A DNA stretch of 64,000 nucleotides. It comes from Actinacidiphila guanduensis. GTDB lineage: Bacteria; Actinomycetota; Actinomycetes; Streptomycetales; Streptomycetaceae. Of this stretch, positions 25,816-34,372 are shown one piece after another. Position 1 is the stretch's first letter; every line of letters starts with the position of its first letter. The translations under genes and the position numbers were made by a program. The DNA is taken from positions 124,001 through 188,000 of the forward strand of contig NZ_FNIE01000005.1 in NCBI RefSeq assembly GCF_900103985.1, written 5' to 3'. The notes beneath the pieces are model-generated. The model searched no databases. It had not been told where the DNA came from and worked only from the letters and a program-made list of their open reading frames with translations.

Positions 25816-27431
25816 TTTTGCGCACCCACCATCTCCCGCTCCTCGCTGCCGCCGGGGGCGGCCTCGGGGCGGGGCTTCGCCGGCAGGAAGACCAGGGCGA
25901 TCACGGCGCCGATCAGTGCCACGGCGGCCGAGGCGGCGGCGGTGACGTGCATGGCGTGGATGAACGCGTTGTTGGCCGGGTCGACCAGCGCCTGGCCGCG
26001 CGGGCCGAGTCGGCTCGCGACGCCGAGCGTGGCCTCGATGGACTCGGCCGCCGAGTGCCGCGCGGGCGCGGGCAGCACCGTGAGGTGGCTCTGGACGTTG
26101 TCGCGGTAGACGGTGGACATCAGCGAGCCGAGCACGGCGACCCCGAGCGCACCGCCGACCTGCCGGAAGGTGTTGTTGACCGCCGAGCCCGAGCCGGCCT
26201 TCTCCCGCGGCAGCGAGGACATGATCATCACGGTGGCCGGCGGCATCACGTGTGCCATCGCCGTGCCCATGAGGAAGAACAGCACCTCCAGGACCCAGAT
26301 CGGGGTGGTGCGGCCGAGCAGCAGGAAGCCGAGGAAGGCGATACCGGTCAGCGCCATGCCGCCGGTGCACACCGCCCGCGCGCCGAACCGGTCGACCAGC
26401 AGCCGCGCCCGCGGGGCGAAGACCATCTGGGCGGCGGCCAGCGGCAGCAGCAGCAGGCCGGACTGCAGGGCGCTGTAGCCGCGCACGGACTGGGTGTAGA
26501 AGACGACGAAGAAGGTCACGCCCATCAGCGCGAAGAAGACCAGGCCGATCGCGGTGACCGAGGCGGAGAACTGCCGCTTCTTGAAGTAGGAGACGTCGAG
26601 CGCCGGGTGGTCGCTGCGCGCCTCGAACCACACGAAGCCGATCAGGATGACGAGGCCGCCCAGCGCGGTGGCCCACACCTCGGGGCGGGTGAAGTCGCCG
26701 TACTGGCCGCCCTTGATGATGCCGTAGATCAGCAGCACCAGGCCGGCGATGGACAGCAGCACGCCGATCGGGTCGAGCCGGCCGGGCCTGGGGTCCTTGG
26801 AGTCGGGGACGATGACGAACATCGCGATCAGGCCGAGCACCACGATCGGCACGTTGACCAGGAAGACCGAGCCCCACCAGAAGTGCTGGAGCAGCAGGCC
26901 GCCGGTGATCGGGCCGATCGCGATGGCCAGGCCGACCACGCCGGCCCAGATGCCGATCGCGCGCGGCTGCTCCTCGCGTTCGAAGACGTTCATGATGATG
27001 GCGAGGGTGGCGGGCATGATCAGCGCGCCGCCCAGGCCCATCACCCCGCGCCAGGCGATGAGTTCGCCCGCCGAGCCGGCGAACGCCGACAGTGCCGAGC
27101 CGCCGCCGAAGATGAACATGCCCAGCAGCAGCACCTTCTTGCGGCCGAGCCGGTCGCCGAGCAGGCCCGCGGTGAAGAGCAGGCCGGCGAAGACGAGGGT
27201 GTAGGAGTTGATCGCCCACTCCAACTGGCTCTGGCTGGCGCCGAGTCCGGTGGGGGACGGCTGGGCGATGGTCTTCATCGCCACGTTGAGGATGGAGTTG
27301 TCCAGCACCACCACCAGCAAGCTGAACAGCAGCACGGTGAGGATCGCCCAGCGCCGGCGGTGGATCGCCTCGGGCACCTTGTGGGTCGGCAGGGCGGTCG
27401 ACGCCTGCCCGCTTATCGCATCTTCGGCCAT
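25812..27431 (-). CDS. DHA2-family (14-helix) MFS drug exporter
   Basis: A 539-residue transporter with about 14 hydrophobic segments. Motif C-like [19 protein letters not shown] and motif A-like [12 protein letters not shown] mark the EmrB/QacA subfamily of proton-driven multidrug exporters. Motif D1 ([12 protein letters not shown]) is in helix 1. The ATG at 27431 is 18 bp from the TetR-type operator, fitting direct repression. The tetR gene follows with a 4-bp overlap. The substrate is unknown. Confidence 0.9.
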   Translation of the reverse strand: MAEDAISGQASTALPTHKVPEAIHRRRWAILTVLLFSLLVVVLDNSILNVAMKTIAQPSPTGLGASQSQLEWAINSYTLVFAGLLFTAGLLGDRLGRKKVLLLGMFIFGGGSALSAFAGSAGELIAWRGVMGLGGALIMPATLAIIMNVFEREEQPRAIGIWAGVVGLAIAIGPITGGLLLQHFWWGSVFLVNVPIVVLGLIAMFVIVPDSKDPRPGRLDPIGVLLSIAGLVLLIYGIIKGGQYGDFTRPEVWATALGGLVILIGFVWFEARSDHPALDVSYFKKRQFSASVTAIGLVFFALMGVTFFVVFYTQSVRGYSALQSGLLLLPLAAAQMVFAPRARLLVDRFGARAVCTGGMALTGIAFLGFLLLGRTTPIWVLEVLFFLMGTAMAHVMPPATVMIMSSLPREKAGSGSAVNNTFRQVGGALGVAVLGSLMSTVYRDNVQSHLTVLPAPARHSAAESIEATLGVASRLGPRGQALVDPANNAFIHAMHVTAAASAAVALIGAVIALVFLPAKPRPEAAPGGSEEREMVGAQK

Positions 27432-27449
27432 ACCGCCAAGCGTACCTGA

Positions 27450-27480
27450 TTTACGATACGGCCCTGTCTCGTATCGCAAA
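27450..27480. promoter_or_regulatory. Palindromic TetR-type operator upstream of the MFS gene
   Basis: TTTACGATACG (27450-27460) and CGTATCGCAAA (27470-27480) form an inverted repeat with 11-bp arms, one mismatch and a 9-bp centre. It overlaps the expected promoter of the exporter-repressor operon. Confidence 0.75.
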
Positions 27481-27522
27481 GGGCGGGTAAAGCCTTTCGG
27501 AACGGCAGGGACCGGAACGACA

Positions 27523-27554
27523 GCGACCGCCGGAGAGTGCTCTCCGGCGGTCGC
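27523..27554 (-). terminator. Perfect hairpin after the system A GH13 gene
   Basis: Two perfect 15-bp arms (left begins GCGACCGCCGG, right ends CCGGCGGTCGC) with a 2-nt centre lie 33 bp past the GH13 stop at 27587. It separates the sugar operon from the MFS promoter. Confidence 0.75.
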
Positions 27555-27586
27555 CGTGTGCGGGTCGTACGTGGGGTGCCGTACGG

Positions 27587-29320
27587 TCAGACGTGCAGCC
27601 AGACCGCCGTGTCCTGCGGCAGCCGGCCGTCCTCGGCGAGCGGGCCCGAGGTCAGCAGGATCTCGGTGTGCGGCGGCAGTTCGGCCGGCTCGGCGCCGAG
27701 GTTCACCACGCAGGCGAAGTGCCCGCCGCGGCGGAAGGCCAGCACCTCGGGGGCGCTGCCCAGCCACTCCAGCCGCCCGTCGGAAAGCGCGCCGTGCAAG
27801 CCGTCGGCCGGTTCGCCGTCGAGCCCGCCGCCTGCCCCGTCGGAGGGCCCGCCGCCGAGTTCCGCCCCGCCGGCCGGGCTCCGCTGCAACTCCCTGCGCA
27901 GCCGCACCGCCGCCCGGTACAGCGACAGCATCGACGCCGGGTCCGCCGCCTGGAGTTCGGCGGTGCGGGCGGCCCAGTCCGCGGGCTGCGGCAGCCAGGG
28001 CTCGGCGGCGCCCGCCGGGCTGAAGCCGAAGGGCGGCACGTCGCCGGACCACGGCAGCGGCACCCGGCAGCCGTCGCGGCCGGGGTTGGTGCCGAGCGAG
28101 CGCAGGTACATCGGGTCCTGCAGCTTGTCCGTGGGGATGTCCTCCACCTCGGGCAGCCCCAGCTCCTCGCCCTGGTAGAGGTAGACCGTGCCGGGCAGCG
28201 CCAGCGTGAGCAGCGCGGCCGCCCGCGCCCTGCGGGTGCCCAGCTCCAGGTCGGTGGGCACCCCGAACGCCTTGGTGGCGAAGTCGAAGCCGGTGTCGGC
28301 GCGCCCGTATCGGGTCACCGTCCGCGTCACGTCGTGGTTGCACAGCACCCAGGTGGCCGGCGCGCTCACCGGCGCGTGCGCGGCCAGCGTGGTGTCGATC
28401 GAGGTGCGCAGCCGGGCCGGCTCCCACGGGCAGGCCAGGAAGTCGAAGTTGAAGGCGGTGTGCATCTCGTCGGGCCGCAGGTAGCGGGCGAACCGCTCGG
28501 CGTCGGGCAGCCACACCTCGCCGACGAGGATGCGCGCGCCCGGGTAGGAGTCGGCGATCCGCCGCCAGCCGCGGTAGATGTCGTGCAGCTCGTCCCGGTC
28601 GATGTACGGGTGGGGCGCGGCCGGGTCGTCGGTGAGGTCGGGCAGCAGCGGGTCCTTCCAGACCATCGCCGCCGAGTCGATCCGCACCCCGCCGGCGCCG
28701 CGGTCGAACCAGAACCGCAGGATGTCCTCGTGCTCGGCGCGGACCTCCGGGTGGTTCCAGTTCAGGTCCGGCTGCTCGGAGTCGAAGAGGTTGAGGAACC
28801 AGTCGCCGGGCGTGCCGTCCGGGTCGGTGGTGCGGGTCCAGGCCGGGCCGCCGAACTGCGAGGGCCAGTTGTTCGGCGGCAGTTCGCCGTGCTCGCCGCG
28901 GCCGGGCCGGAACCAGAACCGCTCGCGGGCCGGCGAGCCGGGGCCGGCCGCCAGCGCCTCGCGGAACCACGGGTGGGCGGCCGAGATGTGGTTCGGCACG
29001 ATGTCGATGATCGTCCTGATGCCGAGCGCCAGGGCCTCGGAGATCAACTTCTCGGCCTCGGCGAGGGTGCCGAAGACCGGCTCCACGTCGCGGTAGTCGG
29101 CCACGTCGTAGCCGCCGTCGGCCATCGGCGAGGGGTACCAGGGGTTGAACCACAGGGCGTTGACGCCGAGTTCGGCGAGGTACGGCAGGCGGGCCCGCAC
29201 TCCGGCGAGATCACCGGTGCCGTCGCCGTTGCTGTCGGCGAAGCTACGCGGATAGACCTGGTAGATGACCGCGCCGCGCCACCAGTTCTCGTCGGCCTCG
29301 GGCTGAGGGGTGTCTGCCAC
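27587..29320 (-). CDS. System A alpha-glucosidase, glycoside hydrolase family 13
   Basis: A 577-residue cytoplasmic GH13 enzyme without signal peptide. Catalytic residues are Asp215 (GVRIDSAAM, nucleophile), Glu268 (LVGEVW, acid/base) and Asp330 (CNHDVTR, stabiliser); the N-terminal [10 protein letters not shown] and I-D-I-V-P-N-H segments are typical of oligo-alpha-glucosidases. A Gly/Asp-rich insert (about 485-510) interrupts the C-terminal domain. The GTG at 29320 has AAAGGA seven bases before it. It is the last gene of the system A operon and should hydrolyse imported oligosaccharides; linkage preference (alpha-1,4 or alpha-1,3) is undetermined. The system B enzyme is a paralogue. Confidence 0.88.
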   Translation of the reverse strand: MADTPQPEADENWWRGAVIYQVYPRSFADSNGDGTGDLAGVRARLPYLAELGVNALWFNPWYPSPMADGGYDVADYRDVEPVFGTLAEAEKLISEALALGIRTIIDIVPNHISAAHPWFREALAAGPGSPARERFWFRPGRGEHGELPPNNWPSQFGGPAWTRTTDPDGTPGDWFLNLFDSEQPDLNWNHPEVRAEHEDILRFWFDRGAGGVRIDSAAMVWKDPLLPDLTDDPAAPHPYIDRDELHDIYRGWRRIADSYPGARILVGEVWLPDAERFARYLRPDEMHTAFNFDFLACPWEPARLRTSIDTTLAAHAPVSAPATWVLCNHDVTRTVTRYGRADTGFDFATKAFGVPTDLELGTRRARAAALLTLALPGTVYLYQGEELGLPEVEDIPTDKLQDPMYLRSLGTNPGRDGCRVPLPWSGDVPPFGFSPAGAAEPWLPQPADWAARTAELQAADPASMLSLYRAAVRLRRELQRSPAGGAELGGGPSDGAGGGLDGEPADGLHGALSDGRLEWLGSAPEVLAFRRGGHFACVVNLGAEPAELPPHTEILLTSGPLAEDGRLPQDTAVWLHV

Positions 29321-29470
29321 GTCAACGTCCTTTCGGGCAGGTGGGACCCCGCCGCCGGCCCCGCGTGCGGGGATGTCGGGTGTGCGGGGGCCGGCGGCGG
29401 AGTGCTGATGGGTGGTGCGTTTCGGGTCGTGCGGCTTTTTGGGGGGCTGTGCCGGGGGGCGCGGCAGGCG

Positions 29471-30361
29471 TCAGCCCTTGAGGCTGCCCGCGGTCAGACC
29501 GGACATGATGTTGCGCTGGAAGAGCAGGAAGATCAGCAGGGTGGGTACCGCCGAGATCGCCAGCGCGGCGATCAGCACGTTCTCCGGCACGCCCTGCGAG
29601 AGCGACTGGATGCCGATGTTGATCGGCTGCTTCTTCGGGTCGGGCTCCACCAGCATCGGCCAGAGGAAGTCCTTCCAGACGTTCACCACGGCGAAGATCG
29701 ACACCACGCCGAGGATCGGCCGCGACATCGGCAGCACGACGGAGACCAGGGTGCGGATCGGCCCGGCGCCGTCGATGGCGGCGGCCGCCATCAGGTCCTG
29801 CGGGATGGAGTCGAAGAACCGCTTGAGCAGGAAGATGTTGAAGCCGTTGGCCACCGTCGGCAGCCAGATCGCCCACGGATGGTTGATCAGGTTCAGGTGC
29901 AGGATCGGCAGGTCGAGCACGGTCATGTACTGCGGGACGACCAGCACGGTGGCCGGGATCATCAGCGTGGCCAGCATCGCGCCGAGCACCACGTTGCCCA
30001 GCACCGGGCGCAGCTTGGACAGCGCGTAGGCGGCGGCCACGTCGAGGACCAGCTGGAAGAACAGCGCGCCGAAGGCGTAGTAGACGGTGTTCCACAGCAG
30101 CCGGGCCAGCTGCAACTGGGTCCAGGCCGTCTTGTAGTTGGACGCCTGCGGATGGTGCGGGTAGAGCGTGGGCGGGTTGTGCAGCACCTCGTGGACGTTC
30201 TTGAAGCCGCTGGTCGCCATCCAGTACAGCGGGCCGATGAAGACCAGCGTGAAGACCACCAGCACCACCGACAGGACCGTCCAGTAGACGACCTTGCCGC
30301 GGGGGCGGGAGAGGGCCGCGGACGAGATCAGCGTCCGGGTCTGGGGGGTGAACTCTGCCAT
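29471..30361 (-). CDS. System A sugar ABC permease (MalG-like)
   Basis: A 296-residue permease with six hydrophobic helices. The EAA coupling loop reads D-L-M-A-A-A-A-I-D-G-A-G-P-I-R-T (about residues 192-207), the contact site for an ABC ATPase, and the C-terminus ends M-S-G-L-T-A-G-S-L-K-G, characteristic of CUT1 MalG proteins. It follows the MalF-like gene with 15 bp between. No ATPase is encoded in this operon; Streptomyces CUT1 importers usually share MsiK. Confidence 0.88.
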   Translation of the reverse strand: MAEFTPQTRTLISSAALSRPRGKVVYWTVLSVVLVVFTLVFIGPLYWMATSGFKNVHEVLHNPPTLYPHHPQASNYKTAWTQLQLARLLWNTVYYAFGALFFQLVLDVAAAYALSKLRPVLGNVVLGAMLATLMIPATVLVVPQYMTVLDLPILHLNLINHPWAIWLPTVANGFNIFLLKRFFDSIPQDLMAAAAIDGAGPIRTLVSVVLPMSRPILGVVSIFAVVNVWKDFLWPMLVEPDPKKQPINIGIQSLSQGVPENVLIAALAISAVPTLLIFLLFQRNIMSGLTAGSLKG

Positions 30362-30376
30362 GGTGGGGTCCCGTCC

Positions 30377-31327
30377 CTAGTCGCTGTTCCGGCTCAGCCG
30401 GGTGTAGAGGCCGGAGAAGCAGATCAGCACCAGCATCAGGAAGAGGCCGAGGACTGCGGCGCCGTTGAAGTTGTCGTAGTGGTAGCCGTACTGGTAGATC
30501 ATGTAGACCACGGTCATGGTGGAGTTCTCCGGGCCGTTGCCGCCGGCCATCAGGAACACGTTGGTGAACTCCTGCATGGTGGCCACGATCTGCAGCAGCA
30601 GCATCAGCGAGAGCACCAGCCGGGTCTGCGGGATGGTGACGTGCCAGATCTTGCTCAGCAGGCCCGCCCCGTCCAGGTCGGCCGCCTCGTACAACTCGCC
30701 GGGGATGTTCTGCAGGGCCGCCAGGTAGATCAGGGTGGCGCTGCCCATGCTCATCCAGGTGGCCGCGATCACCACCGAGATCAGCGCGGTGTGCGAGGAG
30801 TCCAGCCACTGCGAGGTCGGCAGGTGCAGCTTTCTGAGCACCGTGTTGAACAGCCCGTACTCGGGGTTGTAGAAGTACTTGAAGAGCAGCGCCCCGGCCA
30901 CCGGCGGCAGCATCACCGGCAGGTAGACCAGGATGCGCAGGTAGGCGCGCGCGTGCCGCAGCTCGTTGAGCAGGATCGCCACCAGGAAGGGCACCGCGAA
31001 GCCGATCACCAGCGCATAGAGGGTGAACAGCGCGGTGTTGCGCCAGGCGGTCCAGAAGTACGGGTCGTGGTAGACGACCTTGATGTTGTGGAAGCCGACC
31101 CAGCGGGTCACCCCGCGCCGGGTCGACTGGAAGCTCATGATGAACTCGCGCACCATCGGGTACCAGGAGAAGAACCCGAAGCACAGGAGCGCGCCGACCA
31201 GGAAGCCGTACGCCTGGACGTTCTCCCTTGCCTTGCGGCGCAGGCCCGGCCCGCCGCTCCTGGTCCGCACGCCGGACGGCGGGTCCGCGCGCTTGGTGGT
31301 GTTCTCGGGGACGGTCGTGGCCGCCAT
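30377..31327 (-). CDS. System A sugar ABC permease (MalF-like)
   Basis: A 316-residue permease starting at ATG 31327. After a Pro/Arg-rich cytoplasmic start it has six helices, and the EAA loop E-L-Y-E-A-A-D-L-D-G-A-G-L-L-S-K (about 216-231). It pairs with the MalG-like gene downstream. An intercistronic hairpin separates it from the binding-protein gene, as expected where the binding protein is made in excess. Confidence 0.88.
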   Translation of the reverse strand: MAATTVPENTTKRADPPSGVRTRSGGPGLRRKARENVQAYGFLVGALLCFGFFSWYPMVREFIMSFQSTRRGVTRWVGFHNIKVVYHDPYFWTAWRNTALFTLYALVIGFAVPFLVAILLNELRHARAYLRILVYLPVMLPPVAGALLFKYFYNPEYGLFNTVLRKLHLPTSQWLDSSHTALISVVIAATWMSMGSATLIYLAALQNIPGELYEAADLDGAGLLSKIWHVTIPQTRLVLSLMLLLQIVATMQEFTNVFLMAGGNGPENSTMTVVYMIYQYGYHYDNFNGAAVLGLFLMLVLICFSGLYTRLSRNSD

Positions 31328-31365
31328 GGGTGCTCCTCGACTGGAAAGGTGCGAAGGTCCGTGCC

Positions 31366-31403
31366 GCGGAGCGGGGCCGGCCGAGGACCGGGCCCCGCTC
31401 CGC
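31366..31403 (-). terminator. Intercistronic hairpin between system A binding protein and permease
   Basis: GCGGAGCGGGGCC (31366-31378) pairs perfectly with GGCCCCGCTCCGC (31391-31403) across a 12-nt loop, starting 8 bp beyond the binding-protein stop. It may act as a partial terminator or 3' stabiliser. System B has an analogous hairpin. Confidence 0.7.
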
Positions 31404-31410
31404 CGGGCGG

Positions 31411-32811
31411 CTACTGGCCGGCGGCCAGCAGCTGGTTGGCCTGGCCCTCGGCGGTCGAGAGCAGCTTGCCGATGTTGGCGTTCTTGTTCGACAGGACGCC
31501 GGACATCACCGTGTCGAGCACCGTGTAGAGCTTCTGCGCGTTCGGCGGCTCGGCCTTCACCGGCACCTGGGCGTCGACGTAGGACTTGAAGTTCGCCACC
31601 GGCATGGTCGCGTTCGCGGTCTTGTCCGCGGTGTCGGTGGCCTTGGCCTGGCCGGTGAAGAAGAACGGCTCGGGCAGGCCGACCGGCAGGCCGTCCGCCT
31701 TCTTGCGGGCGTAGTCGAACTGGCCCTTGCCGTTGGTGAGGAACTCGAAGTTGATCCAGGCGATGCCGGCCTTGATCTGGTCCGGGCTGTCGGAGGACTT
31801 GAAGAAGTAGTCGTTGCCGCCCATCAGCGAGGTCTTGCCGCCGGGGATCGGGGCCATGCCGAGGTCGGCGTACTTCGCGCCGTACTGCTGCACCATCAGC
31901 GTGATGTCGTCCGGGGCGGCCAGGTACATGCCGATCTGCCCGGCGCCCATGGCCTTCTGGCTCTCGCCCCACGCCTTGCCGGCGCTCTCCGGCATGCTGT
32001 GGTCCACCCAGCGCATGTCGTGGATGGTCTGCAGGATCTGCTTGGCCTCGGGGCCGTTGAAGGTGGCCTTGGTGCCGCCGGCGTCCACCACGTCGTTGCC
32101 CGCGCCGTACAGCGCCGAGGTCAGGTGCCAGCCGCCCTGGTTGCCGGCGCCGTACTCGAAGAAGCCGTGCACGCCCTTGCTGCCGAGCTTGTCCTGGATG
32201 GTCTTGGCGTCCTGGCGGATCTCGTCCCAGGTGGTCGGCGGCTGGTCGGGGTCGAGGCCCGCCTCCTGGAAGATCTTGCGGTTGTAGATCAGGCCCATCG
32301 AGTAGTTCGTGGTGGGCAGGCCGTAGAGCTTCCCGCCGTCCTTGAGGATGGCCAGGACGTTGGGGTCGATGTCCTTGAGGTTCGGCACCGACTTGTCGTT
32401 GACGTAGTCGGTGATGTCGGCGGCCTGGCCCGCGTCGAGGACCTGGTTGAGGTCGGTGACGTAGCTGTAGAAGACGTTCGCCTCGGTCTTGCCCTGCAGT
32501 TGCGCGGTGAACTTGTCGGTGTCCTCGCAGGGGAAGGTGTCGATGCTCTTGATCGTCACGTTGGGGTAGATCTTGTTGAAGGCCGCGACGTCCTTCAGCC
32601 ACTCGGAGCGCTCGGCCTTCTTGGTGGTCGGCGGCTCGCAGTCGACGCTGATGGTGACCTTGGTCTTGGGGTCCAAGGGGGTGGCGGCACTCGCTTTGTC
32701 GGCCTTGCTGCTCGAGCTGTCGTTCTTGTCGTTGGAGCACGCGGCACCGGTCAACCCGATGCCTGCGACCAGCGCGACCGCAACCAGTCTGCGGTAGCCG
32801 ATTCTGCTCAT
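31411..32811 (-). CDS. System A extracellular sugar-binding lipoprotein
   Basis: A 466-residue CUT1 solute-binding protein. The signal peptide ends in the lipobox LTGAACS (Cys about 25), followed by a Ser/Lys-rich linker. The mature domain has Y-G-L-P-T-T-N-Y-S-M-G-L-I-Y-N-R-K-I-F, P-T-T-W-D-E-I and G-Q-I-G-M-Y-L-A-A-P, typical for oligosaccharide binders. ATG 32811 is chosen with GGAAGGG six bases upstream, over an in-frame TTG two codons earlier. It differs clearly from the system B MalE, especially the N-terminal third with two extra cysteines, suggesting another ligand. Confidence 0.88.
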   Translation of the reverse strand: MSRIGYRRLVAVALVAGIGLTGAACSNDKNDSSSSKADKASAATPLDPKTKVTISVDCEPPTTKKAERSEWLKDVAAFNKIYPNVTIKSIDTFPCEDTDKFTAQLQGKTEANVFYSYVTDLNQVLDAGQAADITDYVNDKSVPNLKDIDPNVLAILKDGGKLYGLPTTNYSMGLIYNRKIFQEAGLDPDQPPTTWDEIRQDAKTIQDKLGSKGVHGFFEYGAGNQGGWHLTSALYGAGNDVVDAGGTKATFNGPEAKQILQTIHDMRWVDHSMPESAGKAWGESQKAMGAGQIGMYLAAPDDITLMVQQYGAKYADLGMAPIPGGKTSLMGGNDYFFKSSDSPDQIKAGIAWINFEFLTNGKGQFDYARKKADGLPVGLPEPFFFTGQAKATDTADKTANATMPVANFKSYVDAQVPVKAEPPNAQKLYTVLDTVMSGVLSNKNANIGKLLSTAEGQANQLLAAGQ

Positions 32812-32999
32812 TGTCAACCCTTCCCCTGAACCACTGCGCGTCGTCGGACTGCGATCTGGGACCCCGCGGCACGTGGACGCAACTGCCGTCCAGCGCAGGT
32901 GCGCGCCGCCTTCCGGGTTGGCTCAACGTACTGAACGTGATAGATGTCCGCAAGATGTCGCGCGAATTTCGCAAAGACACGACTTGGTCACGACGCGAA

Positions 33000-33027
33000 G
33001 AAGCACCCCGCTGGTGCGAGGTGCTTC
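33000..33027 (-). terminator. Hairpin downstream of the system A lacI gene
   Basis: GAAGCACC (33000-33007) pairs with GGTGCTTC (33020-33027). It lies between the lacI stop and the binding-protein promoter, so it probably insulates the two. Confidence 0.55.
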
Positions 33028-33072
33028 ACCGGTGGCCGGACGGCGTGCCGGACCGGCTGCCGAATCGGGCGC

Positions 33073-33131
33073 CGGCCCGGGGTCTCTGTCCAAGTGTCGG
33101 CCCGGGGTCTCTGCCCGAGTGCCGGCCCGGG
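33073..33131. repeat. Tandem 25-bp repeat, about 2.4 copies
   Basis: Copies start at 33073 and 33098 with CGGCCCGGGGTCTCTG, differ at a few bases, and are followed at 33123 by a partial copy (CGGCCCGGG). Located downstream of lacI, non-coding. Confidence 0.7.
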
Positions 33132-33148
33132 CGGCGGCCCGGGTGTCC

Positions 33149-33184
33149 GCTCAGGCGGTGGCTCAGGCGCCGGCTCAGGCGTTG
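33149..33184. repeat. Tandem 12-bp repeat spanning the lacI stop codon
   Basis: Three copies of GCTCAGGCGNNG. On the coding strand each contains GCCTGA, so the stop codon of the system A lacI gene (33175-33177) recurs in frame at 33163-33165 and 33151-33153. Confidence 0.75.
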
Positions 33185-34200
33185 GCGCGGGCGTCCGGGT
33201 GGGGGACGCGGGCGGCGTCACGCACCGGCCCGGTGGAGCCGCGCACCACCAACTCCGGCTCGAAGAACAGCTCGTCGTGGTCGACGGAGGCGCCGCTGAT
33301 CTCGCCGGCGAGCAGGTCCACCGCGGCCCGCCCCATCGCCTCGATCGGCTGCCGCACGGTGGTCAGCGGCGGCTCGGTGCAGTTCATCAGCGAGGAGTCG
33401 TCGTAGCCGATCACCGAGACGTCCTCGGGCACCGACATCCGGCGGCGCCGGGCGGCCCGGATGGTGCCGAGCGCCAGCAGGTCCGAGGCGCAGATGAAAG
33501 CGGTGATGCCGCGGGCCAGCAAGCGGCTTGCGGCGGCCTGCCCGCCCTCCAGCGTGAACAGGGCGTGCTCGACGGTGACCGAGGGGTCCACCCGGCGCGC
33601 GGCCGACAGCTTGCGCCGGGAGGGCACGTGGTCCGGCGGGCCGAGCACCATCGCGATGCGCTGGTGGCCGAGCGAGATCAAGTGGTTCATCGCCTGTTCC
33701 ACGGCCACCCCGTCGTCGCAGGAGACCCGCGGGAAGTCCAGGTGGTCGATGGCGGCGTTCATCAGCACGGTGGGCAGGTTGCGCTCGGCCAGCCGCGCGT
33801 AGTGGTCGTGCGGGGACTCGGCCTGGGCGTAGAGGCCGCCGAAGAAGACCACCCCGGAGACGTGCTGCTGCAGCAGCAACTCCACGTAGTCCGCCTCCGA
33901 TACGCCGCCGGCGGTCTGTGTGCACAGCACGGGGGTGAATCCCTGCTGGGCCAGCGCGCCGCCGACCACCTCGGCGAAAGCGGGGAAGATCGGGTTCTGC
34001 AGCTCGGGCATGACCATGCCGACCAGCCGGGCGCGTTCGCCGCGCAGCTGGGTGGGCCGTTCGTATCCGAGCACGTCAAGGGCGGTGAGGACCGCGGCCC
34101 GGGTCGCATCGGAGACGCCCGGCTTCCCGTTCAGCACCCGGCTGACGGTGGCCTCGCTCACCCCGACCTTCTTTGCCACCTCGGCAAGTCGTCGTGTCAT
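33175..34200 (-). CDS. LacI-family regulator of system A
   Basis: A 341-residue repressor. The helix-turn-helix (R-L-A-E-V-A-K-K-V-G-V-S-E-A-T-V-S-R-V-L-N-G-K-P-G, residues about 4-28) and hinge L-D-V-L-G-Y-E-R-P are followed by a periplasmic-binding-like sugar-sensing domain with V-I-G-Y-D-D-S (about 275) and E-P-P-L-T-T-V-R-Q-P. The recognition helix matches that of MalR in system B, so both may read similar TTGCG-type sites. It is divergent from the GH87 gene, and palindromic half-sites lie in the 172-bp gap, so it may control both directions. Confidence 0.88.
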   Translation of the reverse strand: MTRRLAEVAKKVGVSEATVSRVLNGKPGVSDATRAAVLTALDVLGYERPTQLRGERARLVGMVMPELQNPIFPAFAEVVGGALAQQGFTPVLCTQTAGGVSEADYVELLLQQHVSGVVFFGGLYAQAESPHDHYARLAERNLPTVLMNAAIDHLDFPRVSCDDGVAVEQAMNHLISLGHQRIAMVLGPPDHVPSRRKLSAARRVDPSVTVEHALFTLEGGQAAASRLLARGITAFICASDLLALGTIRAARRRRMSVPEDVSVIGYDDSSLMNCTEPPLTTVRQPIEAMGRAAVDLLAGEISGASVDHDELFFEPELVVRGSTGPVRDAARVPHPDARANA

Positions 34201-34223
34201 GGCGTCGATTCTAGTACAGGTAT

Positions 34224-34281
34224 CGCAAGTTTCTTGCGGCCTATTTGCGAGATCTCTGCAAGCAATCCAAATTTTGCGAAA
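34224..34281. promoter_or_regulatory. Cluster of TTGCG half-sites between lacI and the GH87 gene
   Basis: The perfect palindrome CGCAAG-TTT-CTTGCG is at 34224-34238. TTTGCGA (34244-34250), TGCAAG (34257-34262) and TTTTGCGAAA (34272-34281) follow. They resemble the CTTGC-type sites of MalR-like regulators and sit in the shared promoter of the divergent genes. Confidence 0.6.
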
Positions 34282-34372
34282 TGCGATCGACATCTTGCTG
34301 TCCCCTGTGGGACATCCGTAGGGTGACTGGCCACAGCAAGCGACTCCCGTCAGAAGGGACACCCCCCACCCC

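Larger units (their letters stand above)
32812..33174. other. 363-bp region between system A binding-protein and LacI genes
   Basis: It holds the presumed operon promoter, two same-direction CGCAA half-sites 21 bp apart (32949-32954 and 32967-32975, the second as TTTCGCAAA), the lacI terminator hairpin (33000-33027) and two short tandem arrays listed separately. No coding sequence is supported. Confidence 0.55.
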
